Shown here in pieces: positions 23,207 to 30,813 of a stretch of DNA of 32,943 nt. A program made the position numbers and the translations under genes. Within the stretch, counting starts at the first letter, position 1, and each line of letters opens with the position of its first letter. The notes under the pieces are model-generated. The model was not told the DNA's origin and made no database searches. It saw only the letters and a program-made list of their open reading frames with translations. The DNA is from Coraliomargarita sp. CAG:312 (GTDB lineage: Bacteria > Verrucomicrobiota > Verrucomicrobiia > Opitutales > Intestinicryptomonadaceae): the NCBI GenBank assembly GCA_000438015.1, contig FR901547.1, forward strand, positions 2,456-35,398. The letters are read 5' to 3'.

Positions 23207-24603
23207 CAACCCAATGTCTCATCAACTCTTTTTCTGCAAAAGAATGCTATGTAAATCACATAAGCAAACAATATCGCCAATGGAATTAATACTCCCGTGA
23301 TAACATTTCCGCTGCCAAAAAATATCGGCGAAAGAAATTGTACCATAGATAAGTTAAACATCATCAAGCAAACATAAAACGTTATATAAGTTCTAAATAA
23401 TAACGACGAAAATATCCATTTGGATCTAGGCAACCCATAATCGATAAACAATGTCACAAGGCTCATAATGACCACCGCTACCGGGACATATTGCAGGCCG
23501 AAACAATAGACTGAAACTAACGTAGAACACCCGGAACTGTGCATGGAGTTTAAGGGAGTTTTGTCTATGCCATATGTGTGCAAATCGCTGGGATTATTGC
23601 CATACGACTCCAACTCTTGAGACAAATCTACTGTGTCTGAATAGGCATGAAATTTTTGGAATAGAGTACCGTCGCGAAAGACTCTGTGCAAATAGTCAAG
23701 AGCACCGTAGTCTGCGGTCATTTCATTCCAAGTTTTGTATCTGATTGTATGCAATGACTCGCGAAACGATGATATATAGCTACCGCTTAAAAATGCCAAG
23801 AAAAGTAAAATTCCGCCCATTATCGCAACCCCAAACGTCATTCTTCTTGAAAGTACAATGTACAATCCTATCATTACCATAGGAGCAATAACGGCCGCCT
23901 TTGACAGCGATACATAAGCTGTCAAAGCAGAAAGGCATAGTATCGGTATTAACGCCAAGAATATATTGCGCTTAAATTTCAATACTCCGTCCAAGAGGAA
24001 AAGCACATAAAAAGAGGGAAAATAATAAGCAAAAAAATTAATAACCCCAGACATTTTATATGGGAGGAGATTTCCCTCCATGCTCAATGTTCCGGTGCCA
24101 AAATATTTTGCGGCAACTAGGGCGCAAAACCATAAGGTTGCCCCCATAACTGCCAGAATCCAAAACATCATTTCAGAAATTGAAGGATAGTAATCTGTAT
24201 TGCTGTATTTATCGTTTTTATAAAAATACGAAGCAAAAAAATGTATTGTTAATACCATTACCCCGATTAGAATGGAAAAATTTATGTCCTTGGGAGTAAT
24301 GACAAGCTGCGCATTAGGATATATAGAATCGGAGTATATATTAAACAAGAGCACAGGCATAACTATCATGCTAATATCCCAAGATATCCATAGTATAGGC
24401 CTGGCGGCGTTTAGCGAAAAGTCTTTAAACCTATTTAAATATATAATGCGCAAAACGAAAATAACGCCGGAGAGCAAAAGAGCGAGAAAATCAATTTTAG
24501 AAAAATTTATAATTACGCCGGCCGCATGCGCCACTGCAAAAACGGTTAGCACGAAAATTCCGGCGTTTCTGACTAGGAAGCTGGGCTGTAGTACACTATT
24601 CAT
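23206..24603 (-). CDS. Polytopic membrane protein, probable oligosaccharide repeat-unit polymerase (Wzy-like)
   Basis: 465 residues with about 12 predicted hydrophobic helices, for example FALTV/AVAHAAGVIINF near the N-terminus and GVLIPLAILFAYVIYIAFF at the C-terminus. A long polar loop (about residues 290-370, containing FRESLHTIRYKTWNEMTADY) lies where Wzy polymerases have their large periplasmic loop. Wzy proteins share little sequence, so topology and context carry the assignment: it lies between a Wzx-like flippase (74-nt gap) and an O-antigen-ligase-like protein (1-nt overlap). It would join repeat units on undecaprenyl pyrophosphate in the periplasm. Could instead be a glycan ligase. 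Confidence 0.7.
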   Translation of the reverse strand: MNSVLQPSFLVRNAGIFVLTVFAVAHAAGVIINFSKIDFLALLLSGVIFVLRIIYLNRFKDFSLNAARPILWISWDISMIVMPVLLFNIYSDSIYPNAQLVITPKDINFSILIGVMVLTIHFFASYFYKNDKYSNTDYYPSISEMMFWILAVMGATLWFCALVAAKYFGTGTLSMEGNLLPYKMSGVINFFAYYFPSFYVLFLLDGVLKFKRNIFLALIPILCLSALTAYVSLSKAAVIAPMVMIGLYIVLSRRMTFGVAIMGGILLFLAFLSGSYISSFRESLHTIRYKTWNEMTADYGALDYLHRVFRDGTLFQKFHAYSDTVDLSQELESYGNNPSDLHTYGIDKTPLNSMHSSGCSTLVSVYCFGLQYVPVAVVIMSLVTLFIDYGLPRSKWIFSSLLFRTYITFYVCLMMFNLSMVQFLSPIFFGSGNVITGVLIPLAILFAYVIYIAFFCRKRVDETLG

Positions 24604-24677
24604 TATTTGACGTATTTATGTTCTTTATGAGAGTGAAGAGGAAAGAAAGTTTCGTCAAGAAAAAGCAACATTCGAAT

Positions 24678-26120
24678 TTAGCGCCCACTCCCATGAACGC
24701 ACTCTTTTAATTTTAATATATGCCCGCGCTCGAAGACGAATAGAAACGCAAAAAGCATCGGAAGTAATAGCATTAGAGCCATTAGCAACGACACATATAT
24801 GTTGATTTCTAAATAACCTATTAAATAATACTTGAGCGCACACGCAAATGACGAAAAAATTAAAACAGCAAACAAGGATTTTCCCATAATCAAAAAAAAC
24901 CTTCCCACCGTGCCCGGCGCCAAATAAATGCCGACGTACATCCCCAAAACAACGGACGCAATCCATGCCGCAGCGCAATACCCAACTACTATCTGCGTTG
25001 TTCCCCAATATGCCCCTATTAAGCATAGAACGGTTGTAAGAACTGAAATAAAAAGCGAAAAATGCATAAGTTTGTTTTCAGCGTAAAATGATATAAATAC
25101 CATTCTAGTTAATACTATCTGCGTAAACGCTATAGCTGAAAAAGACAATATTGAAAGCGACAATGCAGACTCTCCCCATTGCCTCCCCCAAATAATCGAT
25201 GTAAACTCTTCCGACCATGCTCCCACTATTGCCATCAATATTCCGCCGACGAGAAACATAACTTCAAGGGCCGAGTAATAAACTTTAGAAATGGCCTCTT
25301 TGTCATTTTTTATCTTTCCCAAGACAGGATACAATACTTGCACTACAATTGAAGGGAAAAGGCGCTCATATACATTCAAGAGAGTGTATGAACGCGTGTA
25401 ATAACCAAGCGACGCCGTTCCATCGCATCTGCCTATAAGGAATTTCTCGACGCTTTGGGACACATAGTACATCAAATTGTAAAATGTTATGTATGTCCCA
25501 AACTTAAAAAACGAACGCATAAACGATAAATCGAATATCGGCAGCCATAATCTGGAAAAGAACGAAAAAGCAATTACGTCAATGAGAGACTTCACTATGA
25601 ACATGAATATAAGGCTCCAATATCCGGCTCCCAAATACGCCATTATTATGGCAATTACCCCCGAAAAAAGCGCGGACAAAGTTATTACCAAGGAAACGAG
25701 CCCAAATTTAAATTCCTTTTCCAAAATCGCGCTTGTTATTTTCGACGCCGACAAAAATATGAAAGTTATTGACGTCACCGACGACGCAACCCCTATTCTA
25801 TCGTCTTTAAATACAATGCTAGCCAACGGCGCCAGCATAAACATAAGCATGCACAAAAAGGCGCCAAGCGCTATGGAAGTCCCGTATATTTTTTTAAAAT
25901 TTGCGACGTTTGAATCCAAACGCTGAATTACGATATTTTTAAAACCGGCGTCATTGAATGCGTTTAAGAAATTGTAAACTATCATTACCACACCCACGAC
26001 CCCGAAGTCAGACGGAGTAAGAATCCGGCTTAAGATCATCATCGTCACTAGCTGTATTGCAAAGAACGAGGATTCTCCCGCAAACCTAAAAACAAATGAT
26101 TTAATAAATGTCTTTAACAT
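24678..26120 (-). CDS. Wzx/TuaB-type polysaccharide flippase (MOP superfamily)
   Basis: 480 residues with 12-14 hydrophobic helices. The N-terminus has the family text RFAGESSFFAIQLVTMMILSRILTPSDFGVVGVV, which in parts (SRILTPSDFG) matches the polysaccharide biosynthesis/WzxC group. The middle segment SVEKFLIGRCDGTASLGYYTRSY is also typical. The protein should move lipid-linked repeat units across the inner membrane. A 306-nt leader/intergenic region separates it from the upstream ThDP-enzyme gene, so it may have its own promoter (a TATACTATAAAAT stretch is read on the minus strand about 200 nt upstream). The Wzy-like genes follow. Confidence 0.9.
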   Translation of the reverse strand: MLKTFIKSFVFRFAGESSFFAIQLVTMMILSRILTPSDFGVVGVVMIVYNFLNAFNDAGFKNIVIQRLDSNVANFKKIYGTSIALGAFLCMLMFMLAPLASIVFKDDRIGVASSVTSITFIFLSASKITSAILEKEFKFGLVSLVITLSALFSGVIAIIMAYLGAGYWSLIFMFIVKSLIDVIAFSFFSRLWLPIFDLSFMRSFFKFGTYITFYNLMYYVSQSVEKFLIGRCDGTASLGYYTRSYTLLNVYERLFPSIVVQVLYPVLGKIKNDKEAISKVYYSALEVMFLVGGILMAIVGAWSEEFTSIIWGRQWGESALSLSILSFSAIAFTQIVLTRMVFISFYAENKLMHFSLFISVLTTVLCLIGAYWGTTQIVVGYCAAAWIASVVLGMYVGIYLAPGTVGRFFLIMGKSLFAVLIFSSFACALKYYLIGYLEINIYVSLLMALMLLLPMLFAFLFVFERGHILKLKECVHGSGR

Positions 26121-26426
26121 GGCTTTCTGGCCTTCGTAAAAATCCTTAGCAAAGTTCTCAGCCTTTTCTAAAAAAACGGCCTAACCTGCGAGAGGCAAAA
26201 CCCTCGGCCCTTGATAGAAAGAAAAAAATCTTAAAAAGCAAGCTGCTGACAAAACTGCTCCTTTCAAAACTCTTTATAGAGGAGATTATTACATAACCGC
26301 TTATCAAAGAACTCATTTTATAGTATAATTTTGGATTGCTAAAAAACGTTTAATTTAATTAAATATTATATTCGGATAGAGAAGACACAAAATGTAAAAT
26401 TTACAAAAATAAACTTGTTCTCATTA
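26121..26426. other. Intergenic region between flippase and ThDP-enzyme genes
   Basis: 306 nt, very AT-rich at its right half. It holds a 13-bp palindrome TGTAAAATTTACA at 26393-26405, close to the ThDP gene stop, and a -10-like TATACTATAAAAT on the minus strand around 26315-26330 that could drive the flippase operon. No gene is seen. Confidence 0.4.
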
Positions 26427-28184
26427 TTACATCCTCAGAACTTTTTTTACGATTTCTACCCCTGTTTCACCGAGAATATCACGAACAATACTTTTGGCCT
26501 TCATGATACCGACTTCTGCCAATGTGTTCATATATTTTTGTGCATCGTTTTCATCCCGATCATTTGTAAAAGTTTCAAAGAAAATTGGTTTCTCTTTTTT
26601 TATTGAACTTGTAAATTTGTCGATATACGACAAAAATTCGTTTTTATTCGATGCCGAAATATATTCAAACCCCAAATCTTCAGCAAAATGTCTAACAAGT
26701 TTTCGGGATTTATTCCCATAATGTTTCCCCGCTGAAATAAATTTATCTGTGTCATCTCCCCATTGAAAACCTGGATTTGTATAAATTTTAAACTCCGTGC
26801 CATTACCATTATTTATAAGTAAAATACGCGTATTTTTTGGGAAATGCCTATTGCCAAGTGCATTCATATCATAAAAAAACGCCAAATCACCTATAACTAA
26901 AATGTGTAGCTTTTCTGGTTGAGCTAAAGCCCCCCCAAGAAAAGAGGACAAAGATCCGTCGATTCCAAACCCTCCAGTATTACAAAATACTGATACACAT
27001 TGTGTAGATTCAAAGAGGGACCACGAACGAATAGTATTTAATATGCTGAGATGCAATATAGATCCCTTTGGCAGTTTTGTGGAAAGCTGTTTTGCCATCC
27101 AAGGGTTCGAGAACGGAATCATATCGTCATCGATACGCGAACGAACTTCAGAAATTACTTTTTTACATTCATTAAGAAAATTATTTTTACAAACATTACT
27201 TTCCAAATCTATATAGTGTTTGAAAAACTCAATTTCAGGCATTTCAAATACCTTTGTAAGTTTTTTAAATGTATCTCTTATTTCTCCGTCCTCATTCACC
27301 CTCCATACTTGTTTGGCTCTTTGCCCAGCACACATAAAAGCGTAATCTGCAGAAACATTGCCGATGTGAATAACCAAATCGGTATTAAAAACGGATTTGT
27401 CTCTGCATGATTGTGTTCCTACAATAGCACCTTGCACGCGGTATTTGCCGCTATAATTACTTGTATGATCGCAAAAGACGACAGCATCATACTGACTACA
27501 AAACCTATCTACGACATTTGTGAGTTCTTTATTCCATGGAACATGAGCGCCAGAATAAACTCCTATTCTACCTTTAGGCAGCTCAGGGAATTCTCCATAT
27601 AGCATTATTCTAGATATTATACGCACCGGAGGAAGTTCTTTTACAGAAAAATTACGCTTATAATCTGTAGCTAAATTTATATGAACTGGACCGCATCCTC
27701 GATGCCGTAATTCAAGAACTGCTTTATTTATTTTGACAATAGCATTCCATTCGTCCTGTTTATTGTATATGCTCGGGATATCCACGCTTAACTTTACCAA
27801 ATCTTTAGGACAAACACTGCGGTCTAATACTTGAGGAATATATTGTCCGATACGCGAAGAATGTTGAGCAGAAGTTATCGCTAAAACTGGCAATTGTCGA
27901 TAGTATGCCTCGGTTAATCCGGGAAAATAATTCCGTGATGCCGTTGCTCCAGTACACGACAAAACTATTGGCTCCCCAGATTCAGCCGCTAATCCACAAG
28001 CAATATATGCAGCAGAACGCTCATCTACAGAAGAATACATTTCAAACCATGGATCATTCATCATGCTTGCAACAAGCGTAATATTTGTCGTTCCAGGAGA
28101 AGTAACGACCTTTTTTATACCGTTTGCCTTTAGAACTGATAGCACAATTTGATGAGAACGTTCGATTGTATATTGCTTTCCCAT
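26427..28184 (-). CDS. MenD-like thiamine-diphosphate-dependent enzyme of the glycan locus
   Basis: 585 residues with the three-part ThDP fold. The N-terminal Pyr domain has catalytic Glu55 in SSVDERSAAYIACGLA (MenD-type VDERSA). The C-terminal PP domain has NTGGFGIDGSLSSFLGGALA, then GDLAFFYDMNAL with the Mg/ThDP GD at 432-433 and INN at about 457-459. These motifs place it closest to MenD, which adds a ThDP-bound acyl anion to isochorismate. However, the MenD substrate motif SPGSRS is SPGTTN here, so the Arg that grips isochorismate is absent, and no other men genes are near. It lies in a surface glycan cluster next to a pyruvyl transferase. A role in making an unusual branched or acyl-modified sugar or its precursor is an inference. 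Flanking and internal sequence is more AT-rich than neighbours, suggesting transfer. Confidence 0.82.
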   Translation of the reverse strand: MGKQYTIERSHQIVLSVLKANGIKKVVTSPGTTNITLVASMMNDPWFEMYSSVDERSAAYIACGLAAESGEPIVLSCTGATASRNYFPGLTEAYYRQLPVLAITSAQHSSRIGQYIPQVLDRSVCPKDLVKLSVDIPSIYNKQDEWNAIVKINKAVLELRHRGCGPVHINLATDYKRNFSVKELPPVRIISRIMLYGEFPELPKGRIGVYSGAHVPWNKELTNVVDRFCSQYDAVVFCDHTSNYSGKYRVQGAIVGTQSCRDKSVFNTDLVIHIGNVSADYAFMCAGQRAKQVWRVNEDGEIRDTFKKLTKVFEMPEIEFFKHYIDLESNVCKNNFLNECKKVISEVRSRIDDDMIPFSNPWMAKQLSTKLPKGSILHLSILNTIRSWSLFESTQCVSVFCNTGGFGIDGSLSSFLGGALAQPEKLHILVIGDLAFFYDMNALGNRHFPKNTRILLINNGNGTEFKIYTNPGFQWGDDTDKFISAGKHYGNKSRKLVRHFAEDLGFEYISASNKNEFLSYIDKFTSSIKKEKPIFFETFTNDRDENDAQKYMNTLAEVGIMKAKSIVRDILGETGVEIVKKVLRM

Positions 28185-28566
28185 ATATTATTTATTAGCC
28201 AGATAAGTGGTTTTTATATTAAATATTTGCCATATTACTACAGGATAGGACATTACATGCAATACAATAGTTCGTAAACAAAAGTTTTTCATTAAAAAAG
28301 ATTTCAAAAAATGCTGTAAAATATAATACCTAATAGTAAAAATAGTAAATTTTTATTTTTGTTAGAGTGCTATTATAGTCAAGACTTTTATAATGAACTT
28401 GAGCGTCTTGAAAAATCCTCAACTACATTATATTTTTGACAATATTCCCTTCAGTCACAACTTTGCTCTAACTAGATATTCATTATATAAGCCTATTAGT
28501 AAAATATTTTTATATTTAATTTTTCCTGTTTTAGTTTTGTTAAATGCCGCTTATCCATTCATTCAT
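28185..28566. other. AT-rich intergenic region between ThDP-enzyme and pyruvyl-transferase genes
   Basis: 382 nt, strongly AT-rich, with no convincing gene. A plus-strand open frame starting at 28393 continues antisense through the pyruvyl-transferase gene and is not credible. A TTGACT read on the minus strand at 28377-28382 with an AAAATA 17 nt on could be a weak promoter of the ThDP-enzyme gene. Confidence 0.5.
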
Positions 28567-29844
28567 CTACCCGCAAATAATTTTGTCCAAATATTCTCCA
28601 GCCTTATACGCCCTTTCCACATACGGAACGATTTTTTCCGAAAGGACGCTTCTCAGGTGCTCCGAATTCGCAATGGCTTTAGAAACGGCAGCCTCCAACT
28701 TAGACATGTCTTTTGCAATACATTCGGCGTCTACACAATAGTCGAGAGAACCGAACAAATCTAGGTTTATCCCCTTTGACTTAGAGCTGTACGATATTGA
28801 AACAGTTGGAACGCACGTTGAGAACGCCGCAATTGTCGCATGTGTTCTGGCACCTATAAAAAGCTTCATTTTAGATATGAGCCACTTAATTTGTTGAGCT
28901 CCCAAATTATCCCCCACCAAAACGACCCTTTCCTTTGAGCGCGCTGGAAGCTTTTCAAAAAGAGCCTTCATGAAAAAATAGTCGCAGAAAAATGCAGGAT
29001 TCTTCAGCCAGGAAGTCACATGCGGAATCAGATAAACGCGCCCAGAACATTTGTCCAAGCACATCTCAACTACCTTTAAACAATCATCCAACCATTTTTG
29101 ATAGGGATAGGTTGCGGAATCAAAATAGCGCAACACATAGGCGTTTAGATTAAGCCCTATGGAATCATCCGGAATCGAGCCTCCGCCTATGGCGCTTTTT
29201 AGTTCCGGCTCTGACGCTGGCATAGTAAACGCGGGATCTGATACAAGAAACAACTCGTTTTCATGTTTTCCTATTTGCTTTAGATAATCGAGCGTCGCGA
29301 CTTCCCTGGCAAAAACGTAAATCCCTTCAACGTGCGATTTAAAATACCGCTCAAACTTCGGATTTGCAGAGAAAGGCCCCACTGAAGCCCCCCAATAAGC
29401 ATATTTTACCCCGACGCGTTTTACGACATCGTCCATATAGTAAAAGACCCTCAAAGGCTGGTTGTCGGAACTCAAAGTGTACAAATCCCCGCCGAGGGAA
29501 AGGGCTGCTGAAGCATCCTTCAACTCGTTTTTAAGCCCGCAAAAAAGAAAGGCACTAGCCAACCTTTTAGAAATTCTCTTTAACGTATTTGATACTATCC
29601 AATTAAAGTCGAATCTTTTAGACGGCATCCGCGAAAACATTGGCCTTATATTTATAGATTGGCAAACTTTTGCAACCTGATCATGCAAAAAATCCGGACC
29701 TGCAAATACCGAATAAAGAACAATTTCCGCATCCGGGATATAGCGCCTTATAATTTTTTCAGTTCCTATCAAGATTGCCTCGTTTCCCCTATTCGTCATG
29801 GGGCCATTTGCCAACAGCACTATTTTTTTACTGGAATTGCGCAT
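28567..29844 (-). CDS. Polysaccharide pyruvyl transferase family protein (CsaB/WcaK-like)
   Basis: 425 residues. The N-terminus MRNSSKKIVLLANGPMTNRGNEA has the family NxGNEA/D motif, GGDLYTLSSDN the GGD motif near residues 115-120, and MKLFIGARTHATIAAFSTCVPTVSISYS the GxRxHA motif with catalytic-site Arg/His and downstream P-x-V-x-x-Y. Members transfer pyruvate from phosphoenolpyruvate onto sugars as a ketal, or belong to the related WcaK/AmsJ branch of colanic-type clusters with unproved activity. It is the first gene of the minus-strand part of the glycan locus, with a TTGACT -35-like element about 75 nt upstream. The substrate is unknown. A 382-nt AT-rich gap separates it from the next gene. 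Confidence 0.9.
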   Translation of the reverse strand: MRNSSKKIVLLANGPMTNRGNEAILIGTEKIIRRYIPDAEIVLYSVFAGPDFLHDQVAKVCQSINIRPMFSRMPSKRFDFNWIVSNTLKRISKRLASAFLFCGLKNELKDASAALSLGGDLYTLSSDNQPLRVFYYMDDVVKRVGVKYAYWGASVGPFSANPKFERYFKSHVEGIYVFAREVATLDYLKQIGKHENELFLVSDPAFTMPASEPELKSAIGGGSIPDDSIGLNLNAYVLRYFDSATYPYQKWLDDCLKVVEMCLDKCSGRVYLIPHVTSWLKNPAFFCDYFFMKALFEKLPARSKERVVLVGDNLGAQQIKWLISKMKLFIGARTHATIAAFSTCVPTVSISYSSKSKGINLDLFGSLDYCVDAECIAKDMSKLEAAVSKAIANSEHLRSVLSEKIVPYVERAYKAGEYLDKIICG

Positions 29845-29896
29845 TTATTTCGTTCGCTAAACTATTAAAATGGCGGACAAAACCGCACGATAGACT

Positions 29897-29925
29897 TAGT
29901 TTCCTTTTCCGGTTTTAAAAGTCAA
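29897..29925 (-). promoter_or_regulatory. Possible promoter of the pyruvyl-transferase gene
   Basis: On the minus strand TTGACT (29925-29920), a 17-nt spacer and AAACTA (29902-29897). The -35 is good and the -10 poor, similar to other promoters in this window. The leader to the ATG at 29844 would be about 45 nt. Confidence 0.35.
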
Positions 29926-29947
29926 GATATATTTAAGCGCAGCGTCG

Positions 29948-30131
29948 CCTGTGCGGCCCTGCAGCAAAGACAAGCAATCGCCGGAACCGCATTTGGCTTA
30001 AAAAAGTGTCGCCAGATGCAAAAACATATGTTGCCGACACAAACTTCACAGGCAACCCATGCTATATTGAAAAAGAAGCTGATGCCACAATGTTTAATGG
30101 ACATAATCCAGTTGGTCAACATACAGCTTAA
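29948..30131 (+). pseudogene. Coding-like relic, unidentified
   Basis: A plus-strand frame without a good start runs to a TAA at 30129-30131. Its last ~40 residues have natural composition, for example SPDAKTYVADTNFTGNPCY and KEADATMFNGHNPVGQHTA just before the stop. The 5' part becomes Arg-rich and less protein-like, so this looks like the surviving 3' end of a lost gene. I do not recognise the family. It lies in the gene-poor gap between the glycan locus and an IS remnant. Confidence 0.3.
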
Positions 30132-30478
30132 TCGAAAGCATTTTTCCTACAAATCGAATAAAGTATAAGAATGTAAACACGCGCCCGATACAACTATTTC
30201 ATTCAAAACTGATTCTTATAAAAATTCCCGCAAGAGGCAGAAATGCCCCAAAAATTTCAAGCAACGCACCCAATCGGCGCAATTTAATATAATAGTTAGG
30301 GAAACTGATGAAACAGTAATCAAAAATGGAACGAATGCCTTCTCGGATATGCGGCTTAATTCTCATAAAAATCTGGCGCTCCGTCCCGGCATTTTGCGCC
30401 GCTAAAATGCTGTGTGCCCGAAAAACAGGACAGACTTGCAAGGGGTAGATTGATTTGCAAAATAGGAAGGCAAATCAA
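30132..30478. other. Gene-poor region before the IS3 remnant
   Basis: No supportable gene. A minus-strand open frame (30199-30441, 80 codons) has a hydrophobic C-terminal end (LLEIFGAFLPLAGIFIRISFE) but no recognisable family. TGTGCCCGAAAAACAGGACA at 30413-30432 starts with TG and has the look of an IS3-family left inverted repeat about 45 nt before the orfA start; no matching right end was found. Confidence 0.35.
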
Positions 30479-30678
30479 ATGGGCAACAGACGAAAAAAAA
30501 TACACGGAAGAGCAAATCACGCAAATACTCAAGGAGGCAGAGGTATCGAACAACGTTTCGGATACGCTGCACAAGTAACGATTCGTCGTATTACCACTGG
30601 AAGGCAAAATACGGCGGAATGGACTCAAAGAGCATACAAAGACTTCGAGAGCTCGAGCGCGAGAACGCGCAGTTAATA
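30479..30678 (+). pseudogene. IS3-family transposase OrfA remnant with two frameshifts, truncated
   Basis: Reading across frames gives MGNRRKK, then YTEEQITQILKEAEVSNNV-SDTLHK, then YYHWKAKYGGMDSKSIQRL and RELERENAQL: the helix-turn-helix and leucine-zipper start of IS3/IS911-type OrfA. The first shift is in an A8 run at 30493-30500 (one A too many). The second is near 30573-30579, where the frame hits TAA while the next frame continues DSSYYHWKAKYGG. Similarity stops after ENAQL at about 30678, and no orfB is present. The element is therefore dead and mostly deleted. Confidence 0.85.
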
Positions 30679-30746
30679 CTTTTTCCGTCTCGGTTCTAAT
30701 CTATGCCAGTCCCTAAATTTTTTCTTTGAAATACTGTATTTTAAAA

Positions 30747-30774
30747 GCAAAAAGCCCTGAGAAATCAGGGCTTT
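30747..30774 (-). terminator. Rho-independent terminator of the Ig-like surface protein gene
   Basis: On the minus strand AAAGCCCTGA pairs with TCAGGGCTTT (30751-30760 with 30765-30774) around a 4-nt loop, followed by T5, GC and T4. It lies 40 nt after the stop at 30814. Confidence 0.85.
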
Positions 30775-30813
30775 GGAGGAAAGAATTGTTAGTTGTTTTT
30801 ATTAGAAGCGTTA

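Noticed and set aside
26935..26945. Second C7/G7 run, in the ThDP-enzyme gene
   Set aside because: The reading frame is intact through it (GGALAQPEKL), so unlike the KAS III run there is no sign of a frameshift.
26427..28184. Calling this gene menD (menaquinone biosynthesis)
   Set aside because: The isochorismate-binding SPGSRS motif is missing and no men genes are adjacent; only family-level similarity is supported.
28393..28764. Plus-strand open frame of 123 codons reaching into the pyruvyl-transferase gene
   Set aside because: Most of it is antisense to a firmly identified gene and the unique part is AT-rich, low-complexity sequence with no start signal.
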